Shown piece after piece: positions 62,301 to 64,000 of a stretch of 64,000 nt of DNA; positions within the stretch are counted from its first letter, which is position 1, and the number at the start of each line of letters is the position of its first letter. The notes under the pieces were generated by a model, which was not told the origin of the DNA, did no database searches, and saw only the letters and a list, made by a program, of their open reading frames with translations. Source of the stretch: Hippopus hippopus (taxonomy: Eukaryota; Mollusca; Bivalvia; Cardiida; Cardiidae); assembly GCA_946811185.2 (NCBI GenBank), contig OX328106.1, positions 45,520,311 through 45,584,310 of the forward strand, written 5' to 3'. A program made the translations under genes and the position numbers.

Positions 62301-63197
62301 GTTAGTTCGCCCATTCGTCCGCCTGGATGGATATCTTCTAAAGTCCTTGACGAACATTTATGAAACTTTATGCATGTCTTCCTTAGGATAGTCCGTTGAT
62401 ACAATTTTCTCTTATAAATAATGACGTGTCATGGAAAAAGGGGGCTTGATGTATATTTTCATCATTTGTTTTCATTTAATGAAATGCCATGTTATGGTAA
62501 AAGGGGACTTAATGTATAATCTCATATTGACCGCTTATATGTTTTTCATTTAATGAAATGCTGTGCCATGGAAAAAGGGGGCTTAATGTGTAATTTTATC
62601 ATGGACCATTAACAAAAAGGCCACATGTTCATGCAACATACAACACCTCTAATGTGTTTGTATCAAAAAAGGTCTTTTTCGGCGGGGGATATCATTTCAA
62701 CAAAATTGCTTGTCTTTTCTTGAATTATTTGTCAAATGTTTACTCCCTCGGCAGAATACAATTTTGATCCATCAGAAAATGGGCTTAACATGCCATAGTT
62801 TATCTGTATTTCTCTATATTTTCTGTCATGTAATTTTCAGTTATCTTGTCAAATAAGGTCACTCAGAGTTCATTAATAATTGCAATAGCTTGCAACTATT
62901 CAGTTTGATCTTTTCTAGATTATCCTCGAAGGACATTATACTTAATCTCATTTTTGTATAAAATCAACCATACTAATTACAAATATGGGTATTTTAAAAA
63001 GTTGTCTAGACCATATATAAACTGGCAAATATTGTATATTTTCTGTACATGTATTTTAGACGGTGGATGTGCAAGCAGAAATAGATGCAGTGAATGTGAA
63101 CTTGTCCTCCATCAATGTTTACCCAACAGCACTGAGGACACAGCTTACTGATTTGAAGGATGCCATCAACATTAATTTTACCAAGTTTTACACAGAA
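33880..63197 (+). CDS. PROM1-like: Prominin-like (CD133 family) pentaspan membrane glycoprotein, 5' part of gene
   Basis: Prominins sit in plasma-membrane protrusions and bind cholesterol (family knowledge). Sixteen coding exons can be joined with constant phase: 33880-34168, 35060-35118, 41229-41440, 43675-43795, 44851-44917, 46827-46922, 48522-48721, 49438-49512, 51389-51452, 55232-55308, 57076-57167, 57708-57860, 58546-58672, 59886-59992, 60644-60728, 63060-63197, giving 654 codons. Topology: signal peptide about 1-28, TM1 about 120-142, a Cys-rich motif (143-157) diagnostic of prominins, TM2 about 173-195, a first large loop of about 255 residues, TM3 about 456-480 preceded by WYGGL, the RGCMANYGG motif before TM4 (about 495-525), then part of loop two. 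Vertebrate prominins are about 850 residues, so the last quarter with TM5 is missing. The large intron sizes are due to transposons. Several N-X-S/T sites in the loops fit a glycoprotein. Confidence 0.93.
34187..34353. mobile_element. Palin-A MITE, degraded (intron 1)
   Basis: Starts ttaactccttacaacacaag; aaactgaaggcatttgcag follows; the second half has decayed. It begins only 19 bp after exon 1. Confidence 0.55.
34640..34858. mobile_element. Palin-A MITE, degraded (intron 1)
   Basis: tcccaatttgaaagcatatgc, ggaaaacattgtgggaatagg, shortened core, end cggttga. A second partial core lies at 34490-34545. Confidence 0.6.
35060..35118 (+). CDS. PROM1-like: Prominin-like exon 2
   Basis: 59 nt, encoding DVVEKILEGKTSEIASNYSS; acceptor ttgtag, donor AGT|GTGAGT. 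Enters in phase 1, ends in phase 0. Confidence 0.85.
35265..35686. repeat. Repeat carrying 'aaggtcacatgc' units, left part
   Basis: Two imperfect units around ctggtctgattttgaaaatgttccacacatg and a related ttatagaaatatttcacacatg. The matching continuation (aaattatttcacaaatatgttcaccttaatgag) lies at 36944-37065, so carrier E1 interrupts it. Confidence 0.55.
35687..36943 (+). mobile_element. Repeat carrier E1 with a 145-bp tandem array (intron 2)
   Basis: Begins agctcacctgagcac and ends caggtgagcgac..ggccctcttgttg. The body is about seven diverged units of a 145-bp repeat; ggccac/ggccat anchors lie at 35815, 35960 and 36105. No transposase frame. I associate this repeat class with mollusc genomes; its superfamily is unknown to me. 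Confidence 0.75.
36944..37065. repeat. Repeat carrying 'aaggtcacatgc' units, right part
   Basis: Continuation of 35265-35686 after E1. Confidence 0.45.
37230..37911. mobile_element. Palin-A MITE interrupted by Palin-D (intron 2)
   Basis: Left core half ttgaaaatattgtggaaaaagg before 37282 and right core half cacaatgttttcagcagcc after 37828. It closes at TTAA 37908-37911, which also opens the next copy. Confidence 0.7.
37282..37828. mobile_element. Palin-D MITE, copy 1 (about 547 bp)
   Basis: TTAA-flanked, ends ttaaaggtgg / ccacctttaa. The body is shared at high identity with 44937-45479 (cggcccaggtcgacaccgac and cttgacattc blocks). No transposase. Inserted within the core of a Palin-A copy. 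Confidence 0.85.
37908..38139. mobile_element. Palin-A MITE (intron 2)
   Basis: ttaactctttaccacacaatc, core about 37966-38030 centred on gtaacc, end gtttgataaagagttat. Confidence 0.85.
38206..38438. mobile_element. Chimeric Palin-A/Palin-B MITE (intron 2)
   Basis: Starts as Palin-A (ttaagtctttaccaagcaac to about 38262). It switches to the Palin-B palindrome (agatcagactgcacgttctg, 38266-38330), then ends like the Palin-B copy at 59244-59476 (tagcagggtaagggttaa). Confidence 0.75.
38439..39589. other. Intron 2 DNA, mostly unassigned
   Basis: Contains a Palin-B half core (38795-38850) and a minisatellite of three units related to gcgggaaagacctgctcc at 38968-39024. The remainder is unrecognised. 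Confidence 0.45.
39590..39675 (+). mobile_element. SINE 3' fragment
   Basis: gtgatatgactgaaataatg, ttgaaagcggcgtaaaacac and an imperfect CAAT tail; the head is missing. Confidence 0.75.
39745..39967 (-). mobile_element. tRNA-derived SINE
   Basis: Minus-strand head tgtgtggctcagtggttagg and ggttcgagcctc; 3' end ttgaaagcggcgtaaaacac. Same family as 7025-7262. Confidence 0.88.
40315..40466. repeat. 67-bp inverted repeat (hairpin element)
   Basis: Arms 40315-40381 and 40401-40466 pair with few mismatches (ggatatcgacctcgtac / gtac..gtcgatatcc) around a 19-nt loop. The overlapping open frames on both strands are a result of this symmetry. Confidence 0.9.
40540..40742 (-). mobile_element. SINE, degraded
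   Basis: Minus strand retains ataatgttgaaaatggcag at the 3' end and a decayed tRNA-like head (gcacagtcgtaaagtg, ttcgtacc). Confidence 0.7.
40949..41188. mobile_element. Palin-A MITE (end of intron 2)
   Basis: aaccgtttaccaaacaaacc, core about 41003-41066 centred on actagt instead of ggttacc, right side acaagtctaaagttttgcc. It ends about 40 bp before exon 3. Confidence 0.8.
41229..41440 (+). CDS. PROM1-like: Prominin-like exon 3 (TM1, Cys-rich loop, TM2)
   Basis: Encodes TM1, the CCFCCCRCCCKKCGGKM motif, a short charged loop and most of TM2. Acceptor tttttcag, donor ACT|GTAAGT; phase 0 in, phase 2 out. The most diagnostic exon for the family. Confidence 0.95.
41441..41952. other. Start of intron 3
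   Basis: No feature recognised. Confidence 0.4.
41953..42175. mobile_element. Palin-A MITE (intron 3)
   Basis: ttaaccctgtactagacaat, core 42017-42067 centred on ggttacc, end ctgataaagagtcaa. Confidence 0.85.
42254..42480. mobile_element. Palin-A MITE (intron 3), full length
   Basis: TTAA at both ends (42254-42257 and 42477-42480), core about 42308-42371 centred on ggtgacc. Same orientation as 41953-42175. Confidence 0.9.
42481..42999. other. Intron 3 DNA, unassigned
   Basis: No repeat family or coding signal recognised. A sequence resembling its first half occurs inverted at about 46210-46440 in intron 5 (acagtataacaaaacaaac, aagacat..gtctgagag). Confidence 0.4.
43000..43237. mobile_element. 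Palin-A MITE (intron 3)
   Basis: aaccctttaccacctttacc (a short internal duplication of the end), core about 43070-43132, end tttggtaaagagttaa. Confidence 0.85.
43275..43455. mobile_element. Palin-B core split by a 126-bp element
   Basis: agatcagactgcac, then the insert, then ctgcacaaaacatg..tcttatctttgatg. The Palin-B outer ends are not recognisable. Confidence 0.65.
43297..43422. mobile_element. 126-bp insertion with 6-bp target duplication
   Basis: Ends aagggttttccct / agggaaaccct are nearly inverse, and ctgcac flanks both sides (43291-43296 and 43423-43428). It is too short to code for anything. Confidence 0.75.
43675..43795 (+). CDS. PROM1-like: Prominin-like exon 4
   Basis: End of TM2 (LVGGVLILLNN) and start of the first large loop. 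Acceptor tttttcag, donor TTG|GTGTGT; phase 2 in, phase 0 out. Confidence 0.9.
44226..44468. mobile_element. Palin-C MITE (intron 4)
   Basis: agccatgctccatgaaaagtgg left, cccctttttacaaagcatgac right; the internal GC palindrome is weak (ccctggtcagcatgtgca). Confidence 0.7.
44588..44800. mobile_element. Palin-B MITE, full-length reference copy (intron 4)
   Basis: TTAA flanks, ends ctctttcagcacc and ggcgccgaaaggg, 213 bp, with a palindrome of about 65 bp at 44697-44761 centred on acgttctgt (agatcagactgca / tgcagtctgatct). The TTAA-CYCTTT start is shared with Palin-A, so the two may use the same transposase (inference). Confidence 0.88.
44851..44917 (+). CDS. PROM1-like: Prominin-like exon 5
   Basis: 67 nt of first-loop sequence (EATHLIQNNYNFLNNTMNRD). 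Acceptor tttttcag, donor ACA|GTAAGT; phase 0 in, phase 1 out. Confidence 0.87.
44937..45479. mobile_element. Palin-D MITE, copy 2 (intron 5)
   Basis: TTAA-flanked and near-identical to 37282-37828 through most of its length. It starts 20 bp after exon 5. Confidence 0.85.
45481..45653. mobile_element. Palin-A MITE, partial (intron 5)
   Basis: Core about 45532-45598 centred on gttacc, right end ttgtggtgaagggtatta; left end missing, abutting Palin-D. Confidence 0.75.
45654..46565. other. Intron 5 DNA, unassigned
   Basis: About 0.9 kb without a recognised element apart from a short inverted similarity to 42500-42750. Confidence 0.4.
46566..46735. mobile_element. Palin-A MITE, shortened (intron 5)
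   Basis: ttaacccttaccacacag runs almost directly into the core (about 46622-46682, centred on ggttaac); end tttatagggttaa. The outer segment of one side is missing. Confidence 0.8.
46827..46922 (+). CDS. PROM1-like: Prominin-like exon 6
   Basis: 96 nt, containing VGLPLRTDIETNTGVRTTLS. Acceptor tttcag, donor CAA|GTAAGT; phase 1 in and out. Confidence 0.87.
47087..47265 (+). mobile_element. tRNA-like SINE, partial (intron 6)
   Basis: tgtgcggtagagcg (A box) and gagtttgatacc (B box) spaced as in a tRNA head; the body is unlike the other SINEs and the tail is not recognised. Confidence 0.6.
47333..47560. mobile_element. Palin-A MITE (intron 6)
   Basis: ttcacgatacaacccagag, core about 47392-47453, right end ctagtgaagagttaa. 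A repeat starting gctcacctgagcaag is joined directly after its TTAA. Confidence 0.75.
47561..47720 (+). repeat. Fragment of the 'gctcacctgagc' repeat class
   Basis: gctcacctgagcaagtactc, tttgtctgtccatcaaacat; a related fragment lies at 46978-47085 (ctcacctgaacaagttctc). No tandem array here. Confidence 0.6.
47721..48233. other. Intron 6 DNA, unassigned
   Basis: No element recognised. Confidence 0.35.
48234..48488. mobile_element. Palin-C MITE (intron 6)
   Basis: gagccatgctctatgaaaag left, gaccttttttgctggagcac right; it ends about 33 bp before exon 7. Confidence 0.7.
48522..48721 (+). CDS. PROM1-like: Prominin-like exon 7
   Basis: 200 nt of first-loop sequence with a Cys pair (SCGVSCQTG), matching the disulfide-type motif position in the family. 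Acceptor acctctag, donor AAT|GTAAGT; phase 1 in, phase 0 out. Confidence 0.9.
48750..48955. mobile_element. Palin-A MITE, degraded (intron 7)
   Basis: tttatcaaacaattccatg left, decayed core about 48808-48868, acaagtcccatcattccagcc; right end lost. Confidence 0.6.
49058..49096. repeat. Microsatellite C-run plus (ATG)n
   Basis: A run of about 14 C followed by about seven ATG units. Confidence 0.9.
49438..49512 (+). CDS. PROM1-like: Prominin-like exon 8
   Basis: 75 nt in phase 0 beginning TTTCCAGAT (FPDLTSPRSSMDSAKATNMT). The acceptor is ttgtag at 49432-49437; the stronger-looking ttccag seven bases later would put a stop in frame. Donor GAA|GTGAGT. Confidence 0.75.
49548..49793. mobile_element. 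Palin-C MITE (intron 8)
   Basis: gagccatgctctggcaaaag left, cccctttttcacagtacatgg right; clear internal palindrome aggtcagcctgcg..tgcaggctgacct at about 49708-49745. Confidence 0.85.
49990..50216. mobile_element. Palin-A MITE (intron 8)
   Basis: tagctctttactaaaagac, core about 50100-50150, end gtggtacagggttaa. A degraded copy precedes it (49845-49990). Confidence 0.8.
50331..50398. repeat. Palin-B core fragment (intron 8)
   Basis: agattagattgcacattcag..gtggtctgatctt, imperfect, no outer ends. Confidence 0.55.
50504..50734. mobile_element. Palin-A MITE (intron 8), full length
   Basis: TTAA at both ends (50504-50507 and 50731-50734); ttaatcctttaccaaacaat, core about 50563-50625, end tttggtaaagagttaa. 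Confidence 0.88.
50770..51125. mobile_element. Two degraded Palin-A copies in opposite orientation (intron 8)
   Basis: Copy one 50770-50987 (ctttaccacatgatctcaag to cttgtaacgatttag); copy two starts at 50984 (ttaggtctttaccaaatgatg) and stops at a half core (ggagaaaatgcttt, about 51125). Confidence 0.65.
51389..51452 (+). CDS. PROM1-like: Prominin-like exon 9
   Basis: 64 nt, AETELDNIPDTVVNDSKATL, with the LDNIP-type motif of the first loop. Acceptor tatatag, donor GATG|GTAAGT; phase 0 in, phase 1 out. Confidence 0.88.
51470..51600. mobile_element. Palin-A MITE, left half (intron 9)
   Basis: ttaaccttttactacacagtc and the core about 51518-51587, then lost in a T-run. Confidence 0.7.
51893..52046. 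mobile_element. Palin-A MITE truncated by carrier E2 (intron 9)
   Basis: ttaaccctttaccaaacaac, tagaagcatttacagac, and the core up to gtaaacagcattttt, where E2 begins. Confidence 0.8.
52540..53250 (+). repeat. 161-bp tandem array in E2
   Basis: Four full units and a partial one at a constant 161-bp spacing, each holding gggtctaatcgg, tggagttatttgccc, acactctagcatctac and accataagatct. Confidence 0.95.
53267..54725 (+). repeat. 162-bp tandem array with 648-bp higher-order repeat in E2
   Basis: Units around cttgtccgga..taactttgtcat; gtccgg/gtcagg anchors at 53431, 53594, 53756, 53917, 54079, 54242, 54404 and 54566. Unit variants recur every fourth position: the cut variant gctcgtcaggagc at 53594 and 54242, and ttctttgtccggag at about 53270 and 53917. 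Confidence 0.93.
55232..55308 (+). CDS. PROM1-like: Prominin-like exon 10
   Basis: 77 nt, VRQKISNLSNDIDPIMNQIT. Acceptor tctttttccag, only about a dozen bases after the end of E2; donor TTG|GTAAGT; phase 1 in, phase 0 out. Confidence 0.87.
55480..55985. mobile_element. Two degraded Palin-A copies (intron 10)
   Basis: 55480-55680 has a loose core (gggagaaggaaaaattgtgg). 55775-55985 has tctttactaattgacaaaa, gtccaaatggaaagcattta, a core about 55863-55926 and end gtgtgttaaaggtt. Confidence 0.65.
55996..56791. mobile_element. Non-autonomous Tc1/mariner element with about 300-bp inverted repeats (intron 10)
   Basis: TA-flanked (55994-55995, 56792-56793), starts ctcctcacaaaaagttaagc and ends with its inverse. 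The inverted repeats reach 55996-56295 and 56477-56791, far longer than the usual tens of bases. Only the C-terminal part of a transposase is left, and the right repeat includes its last codons, so the left repeat is an inverted copy of coding sequence. Confidence 0.92.
56296..56531 (+). pseudogene. Tc1-like transposase, C-terminal fragment
   Basis: Encodes WPARSPDLNPIEHAWDILGR, the block with the third catalytic acid (Glu of NPIEHAWD) in DDE transposases of the Tc1 group, then a helical tail to the stop after GGHTVY. The first two catalytic Asp and the DNA-binding domain are absent, so it cannot act alone. Confidence 0.9.
56823..57017. mobile_element. Palin-A MITE, degraded (intron 10)
   Basis: ttaacctttaccaaataac, tagtccaaatagaaagcat; half core ccagcattttctcctttttc, right end decayed. 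Confidence 0.65.
57076..57167 (+). CDS. PROM1-like: Prominin-like exon 11
   Basis: 92 nt, NATIDLDKLSDDVVELGDTL then KKYDRY leading to TM3. Acceptor cttccctag, donor CAG|GTAACT; phase 0 in, phase 2 out. Confidence 0.9.
57168..57300 (+). repeat. Short degenerate repeats after exon 11
   Basis: Three or four imperfect repeats of the exon end plus donor (ttgaaaaaaatatgacaaacacaggt-like, at about 57205-57230, 57240-57262, 57267-57290), each with a GTA after CAGG or AAG. Confidence 0.6.
57455..57672. mobile_element. Palin-A MITE (intron 11)
   Basis: tttactagatgacaaaatttt, tccatattgaaagcatctgc, core about 57566-57627 with a small insertion at its centre (ggttacttcc), right end decayed. Confidence 0.75.
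57708..57860 (+). CDS. PROM1-like: Prominin-like exon 12 (TM3)
   Basis: Encodes WYGGL then TM3, a short cytoplasmic loop and RGCMANYGG, all strongly prominin-like. Acceptor ttttgtag, donor GAT|GTAAGT; phase 2 in and out. Confidence 0.95.
57926..58151. mobile_element. Palin-A MITE, degraded (intron 12)
   Basis: aactctttaccacttaattcc, core half about 57978-58025, end catgaagtgttaa. Confidence 0.7.
58395..58499. mobile_element. Palin-A right half (intron 12)
   Basis: ccacaatattttcaaaagcc, then gcctggtaaaggattaa; ends about 46 bp before exon 13. Confidence 0.65.
58546..58672 (+). CDS. PROM1-like: Prominin-like exon 13 (TM4)
   Basis: TM4 (VYLTFIISVLLMMLTTFPFM) and the first Cys of loop two (RMACFPI). 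Acceptor ttttcag, donor GAT|GTGAGT; phase 2 in, phase 0 out. Confidence 0.93.
58697..58909. mobile_element. Palin-B MITE (intron 13)
   Basis: TTAA at both ends (58697-58700, 58906-58909); palindrome about 58806-58870, agatcagactgcacgttctg and its inverse. Same 213-bp length as the copy at 44588. Confidence 0.88.
58906..59101. mobile_element. Palin-A MITE, degraded (intron 13)
   Basis: Shares the TTAA of the Palin-B copy at its left; ttttagactagtctggaatta, decayed core, end gcggtaaaaggttaa. Confidence 0.6.
59244..59476. mobile_element. Palin-B MITE, variant end (intron 13)
   Basis: caacccttagactgcc left, palindrome about 59285-59343 centred on acagaacatg, then a (CA)n block, end tagcaggataagggttaa. 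Confidence 0.8.
59343..59390. repeat. (CA)n(TA)n microsatellite
   Basis: About 18 CA units followed by about five TA units, inside the Palin-B copy. Confidence 0.95.
59886..59992 (+). CDS. PROM1-like: Prominin-like exon 14
   Basis: 107 nt of the second loop, YNDHKVGAGKYYLGDLVLNN. Acceptor tttttcag, donor GAG|GTTTGT (weak at +3); phase 0 in, phase 2 out. Confidence 0.87.
60030..60240. mobile_element. Palin-A MITE, degraded (intron 14)
   Basis: actctttaccagatggtagag, tcctaactgaaagtattggt, core about 60130-60192, right end lost. Confidence 0.65.
60339..60532. mobile_element. Palindromic MITE (GGGTC-ended), diverged (intron 14)
   Basis: ctgtcctggattcttatttacc left, ggtcagtgaatatgagaccc right; paired inner arms aaccatttgg and caaatggttt. 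Confidence 0.75.
60644..60728 (+). CDS. PROM1-like: Prominin-like exon 15
   Basis: 85 nt, SCKGGLSAFTSFKMEEKFDL, with a Cys expected in loop two. Acceptor taaccag; donor AAG|GCAAGT, a GC donor; phase 2 in, phase 0 out. Confidence 0.88.
60832..62692. mobile_element. Repeat carrier E3 with the 162-bp unit array (intron 15)
   Basis: Ends tatcccccaccgaagg and ttcggcgggggatata are inverse. After a (GTCC)n stretch it holds about five units of the same 162-bp repeat as E2 (61074-61860) and then spacer units around tcatggaaaaaggggg (62110-62610). It nearly fills intron 15. No transposase seen. Confidence 0.8.
61045..61860 (+). repeat. 162-bp tandem array in E3
   Basis: Units at about 61079, 61247, 61406, 61560 and 61721 (gtccgg-type anchors) in the same variant order as the 648-bp block of E2. 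Confidence 0.88.
63060..63197 (+). CDS. PROM1-like: Prominin-like exon 16 (end uncertain)
   Basis: Second-loop sequence TVDVQAEIDAVNVNLSSINV onward, rich in helix formers. Acceptor gtattttag. The right limit is set at the only nearby GT in phase (GAA|GTTGGT, weak). Without splicing there, the frame would end two codons later at TAA 63204-63206. Confidence 0.8.
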
Positions 63198-63465
63198 GTT
63201 GGTTAAATATTTGTCTATTGTGAATATGATATGACTTGTTGTGCCATGTTTTTGTCTTGAAAATAATGTTCAAACCCTTTAATGCTCAATAATTGATGAT
63301 TTGTCACTATGGTTGACAGTTTTTGAGAAAAAGGTTGGAAAAGAGAAAATTGCCTGTTACAAACAGAATCCTGACCTTATGCAGAAAATCCAGGTCTGAG
63401 CTTTGACCCAGTGTCTTTGATGTCTATAAAAATGTGCTGTCATACATATAGATGAAACTAAGTTT

Positions 63466-64000
63466 TCCTCGCTCACTATAGCACCAAGTGCTAAAGTTGA
63501 GCTTTAGTGAACCTGCTCTGTCCATTGTGCGTCTACGGTTGTCAACTTTTACCTTGTGTAAGCTCTAGAGGCCACATTTTTAGTTTGATACTCATGAAAC
63601 TTGGTCAGAATGTTTGTTCTTTTGTTTGGTCAGGTTTGGTAAAAAAACTAGGTCATCAGGTTGTATCTTTTTAAAAACCTTGTGCTACATGTAACTCTGG
63701 GGGCCACATTTTGAGTCCAATACTTATGAAAGTTTGTCAAATTGATTGTTTAGATGATATCTCATACAAGTTTGAAAATGGGTTATGTAGGTAAAAAAGT
63801 AAGTCATCAGGTCAGATTATAGAATAATCTTGTGTACACTCTAGAGGCCACATTTTCTGTCCAAAACTCAAGGAAGTCGGTCAGGATGTTTGTCTTGGTA
63901 ATATTTGGGACTATTTGTAAAATGTATGTTGTGTCAAAAATCTGGACACAAGGTCAAATCTTCAAAAAACTTTGTGTACACTCTAGAGGCCTCATTTTTA
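63466..64000 (+). mobile_element. Repeat carrier E4, 145-bp array, cut by the window edge
   Basis: ctcgctcactatagcaccaag, then units with ggccacattt anchors about 145 bp apart (near 63569, 63701 and 63847). Same class as E1/E2, more diverged. Confidence 0.75.

Overview
The window is eukaryotic nuclear DNA from a repeat-rich invertebrate, most likely a bivalve mollusc. The grounds are one multi-exon gene with GT-AG introns, tRNA-derived SINEs whose tails resemble molluscan SINEs, an abundance of short palindromic transposons, and the 'agctcacctgag' repeat class that I associate with mollusc genomes. The species cannot be fixed from sequence alone. There is no sign of bacterial organisation, and most short open frames are shadows inside repeats.

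Layout. 1-3345: 3' part of a non-LTR retrotransposon (reverse transcriptase plus a C-terminal CCHC finger) with its 3'UTR and a short tandem tail. 3346-7717: intergenic DNA with palindromic MITEs and SINE pieces. 7718-16545: an inverted duplication with two arms of about 3.34 kb (8257-11598 and 12304-15650) around an N-gap; the gap flanks are the same 113 bp in direct orientation, so the gap is probably an assembly artefact. 16711-17386: MITE copies. 17657-27361: an apparently intact Ty3/gypsy LTR retrotransposon with two 769-bp LTRs, a gag gene with two zinc knuckles, and a pol gene (PR-RT-RNaseH-IN) joined through a textbook -1 frameshift signal. 27366-33800: SINEs, MITEs and hairpin elements.

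33880 to the right edge: one host gene on the + strand, a prominin (CD133)-family pentaspan membrane protein. I could reconstruct 16 coding exons (654 codons), covering signal peptide, TM1, the cysteine-rich loop, TM2, the large first extracellular loop, TM3, TM4 and the start of the second large loop. TM5 and the tail are missing from the window. The reading phase is kept across all 15 introns; one intron uses a GC donor.

The introns of this gene are almost entirely transposon. The commonest is a MITE of about 230 bp ('Palin-A', my label) with ends TTAA-CYCTTTACCA and a core palindrome of about 66 bp, present in roughly forty copies or fragments across the window. Related TTAA-flanked families (Palin-B, Palin-D), a TA-flanked family (Palin-C), a Tc1-like element with unusually long inverted repeats, and carriers of tandem 145-, 161- and 162-bp repeats (the last in a 648-bp higher-order pattern) fill much of the rest. 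The names Palin-A to D and carriers E1-E4 are mine; whether these families are already in a repeat library cannot be judged here.
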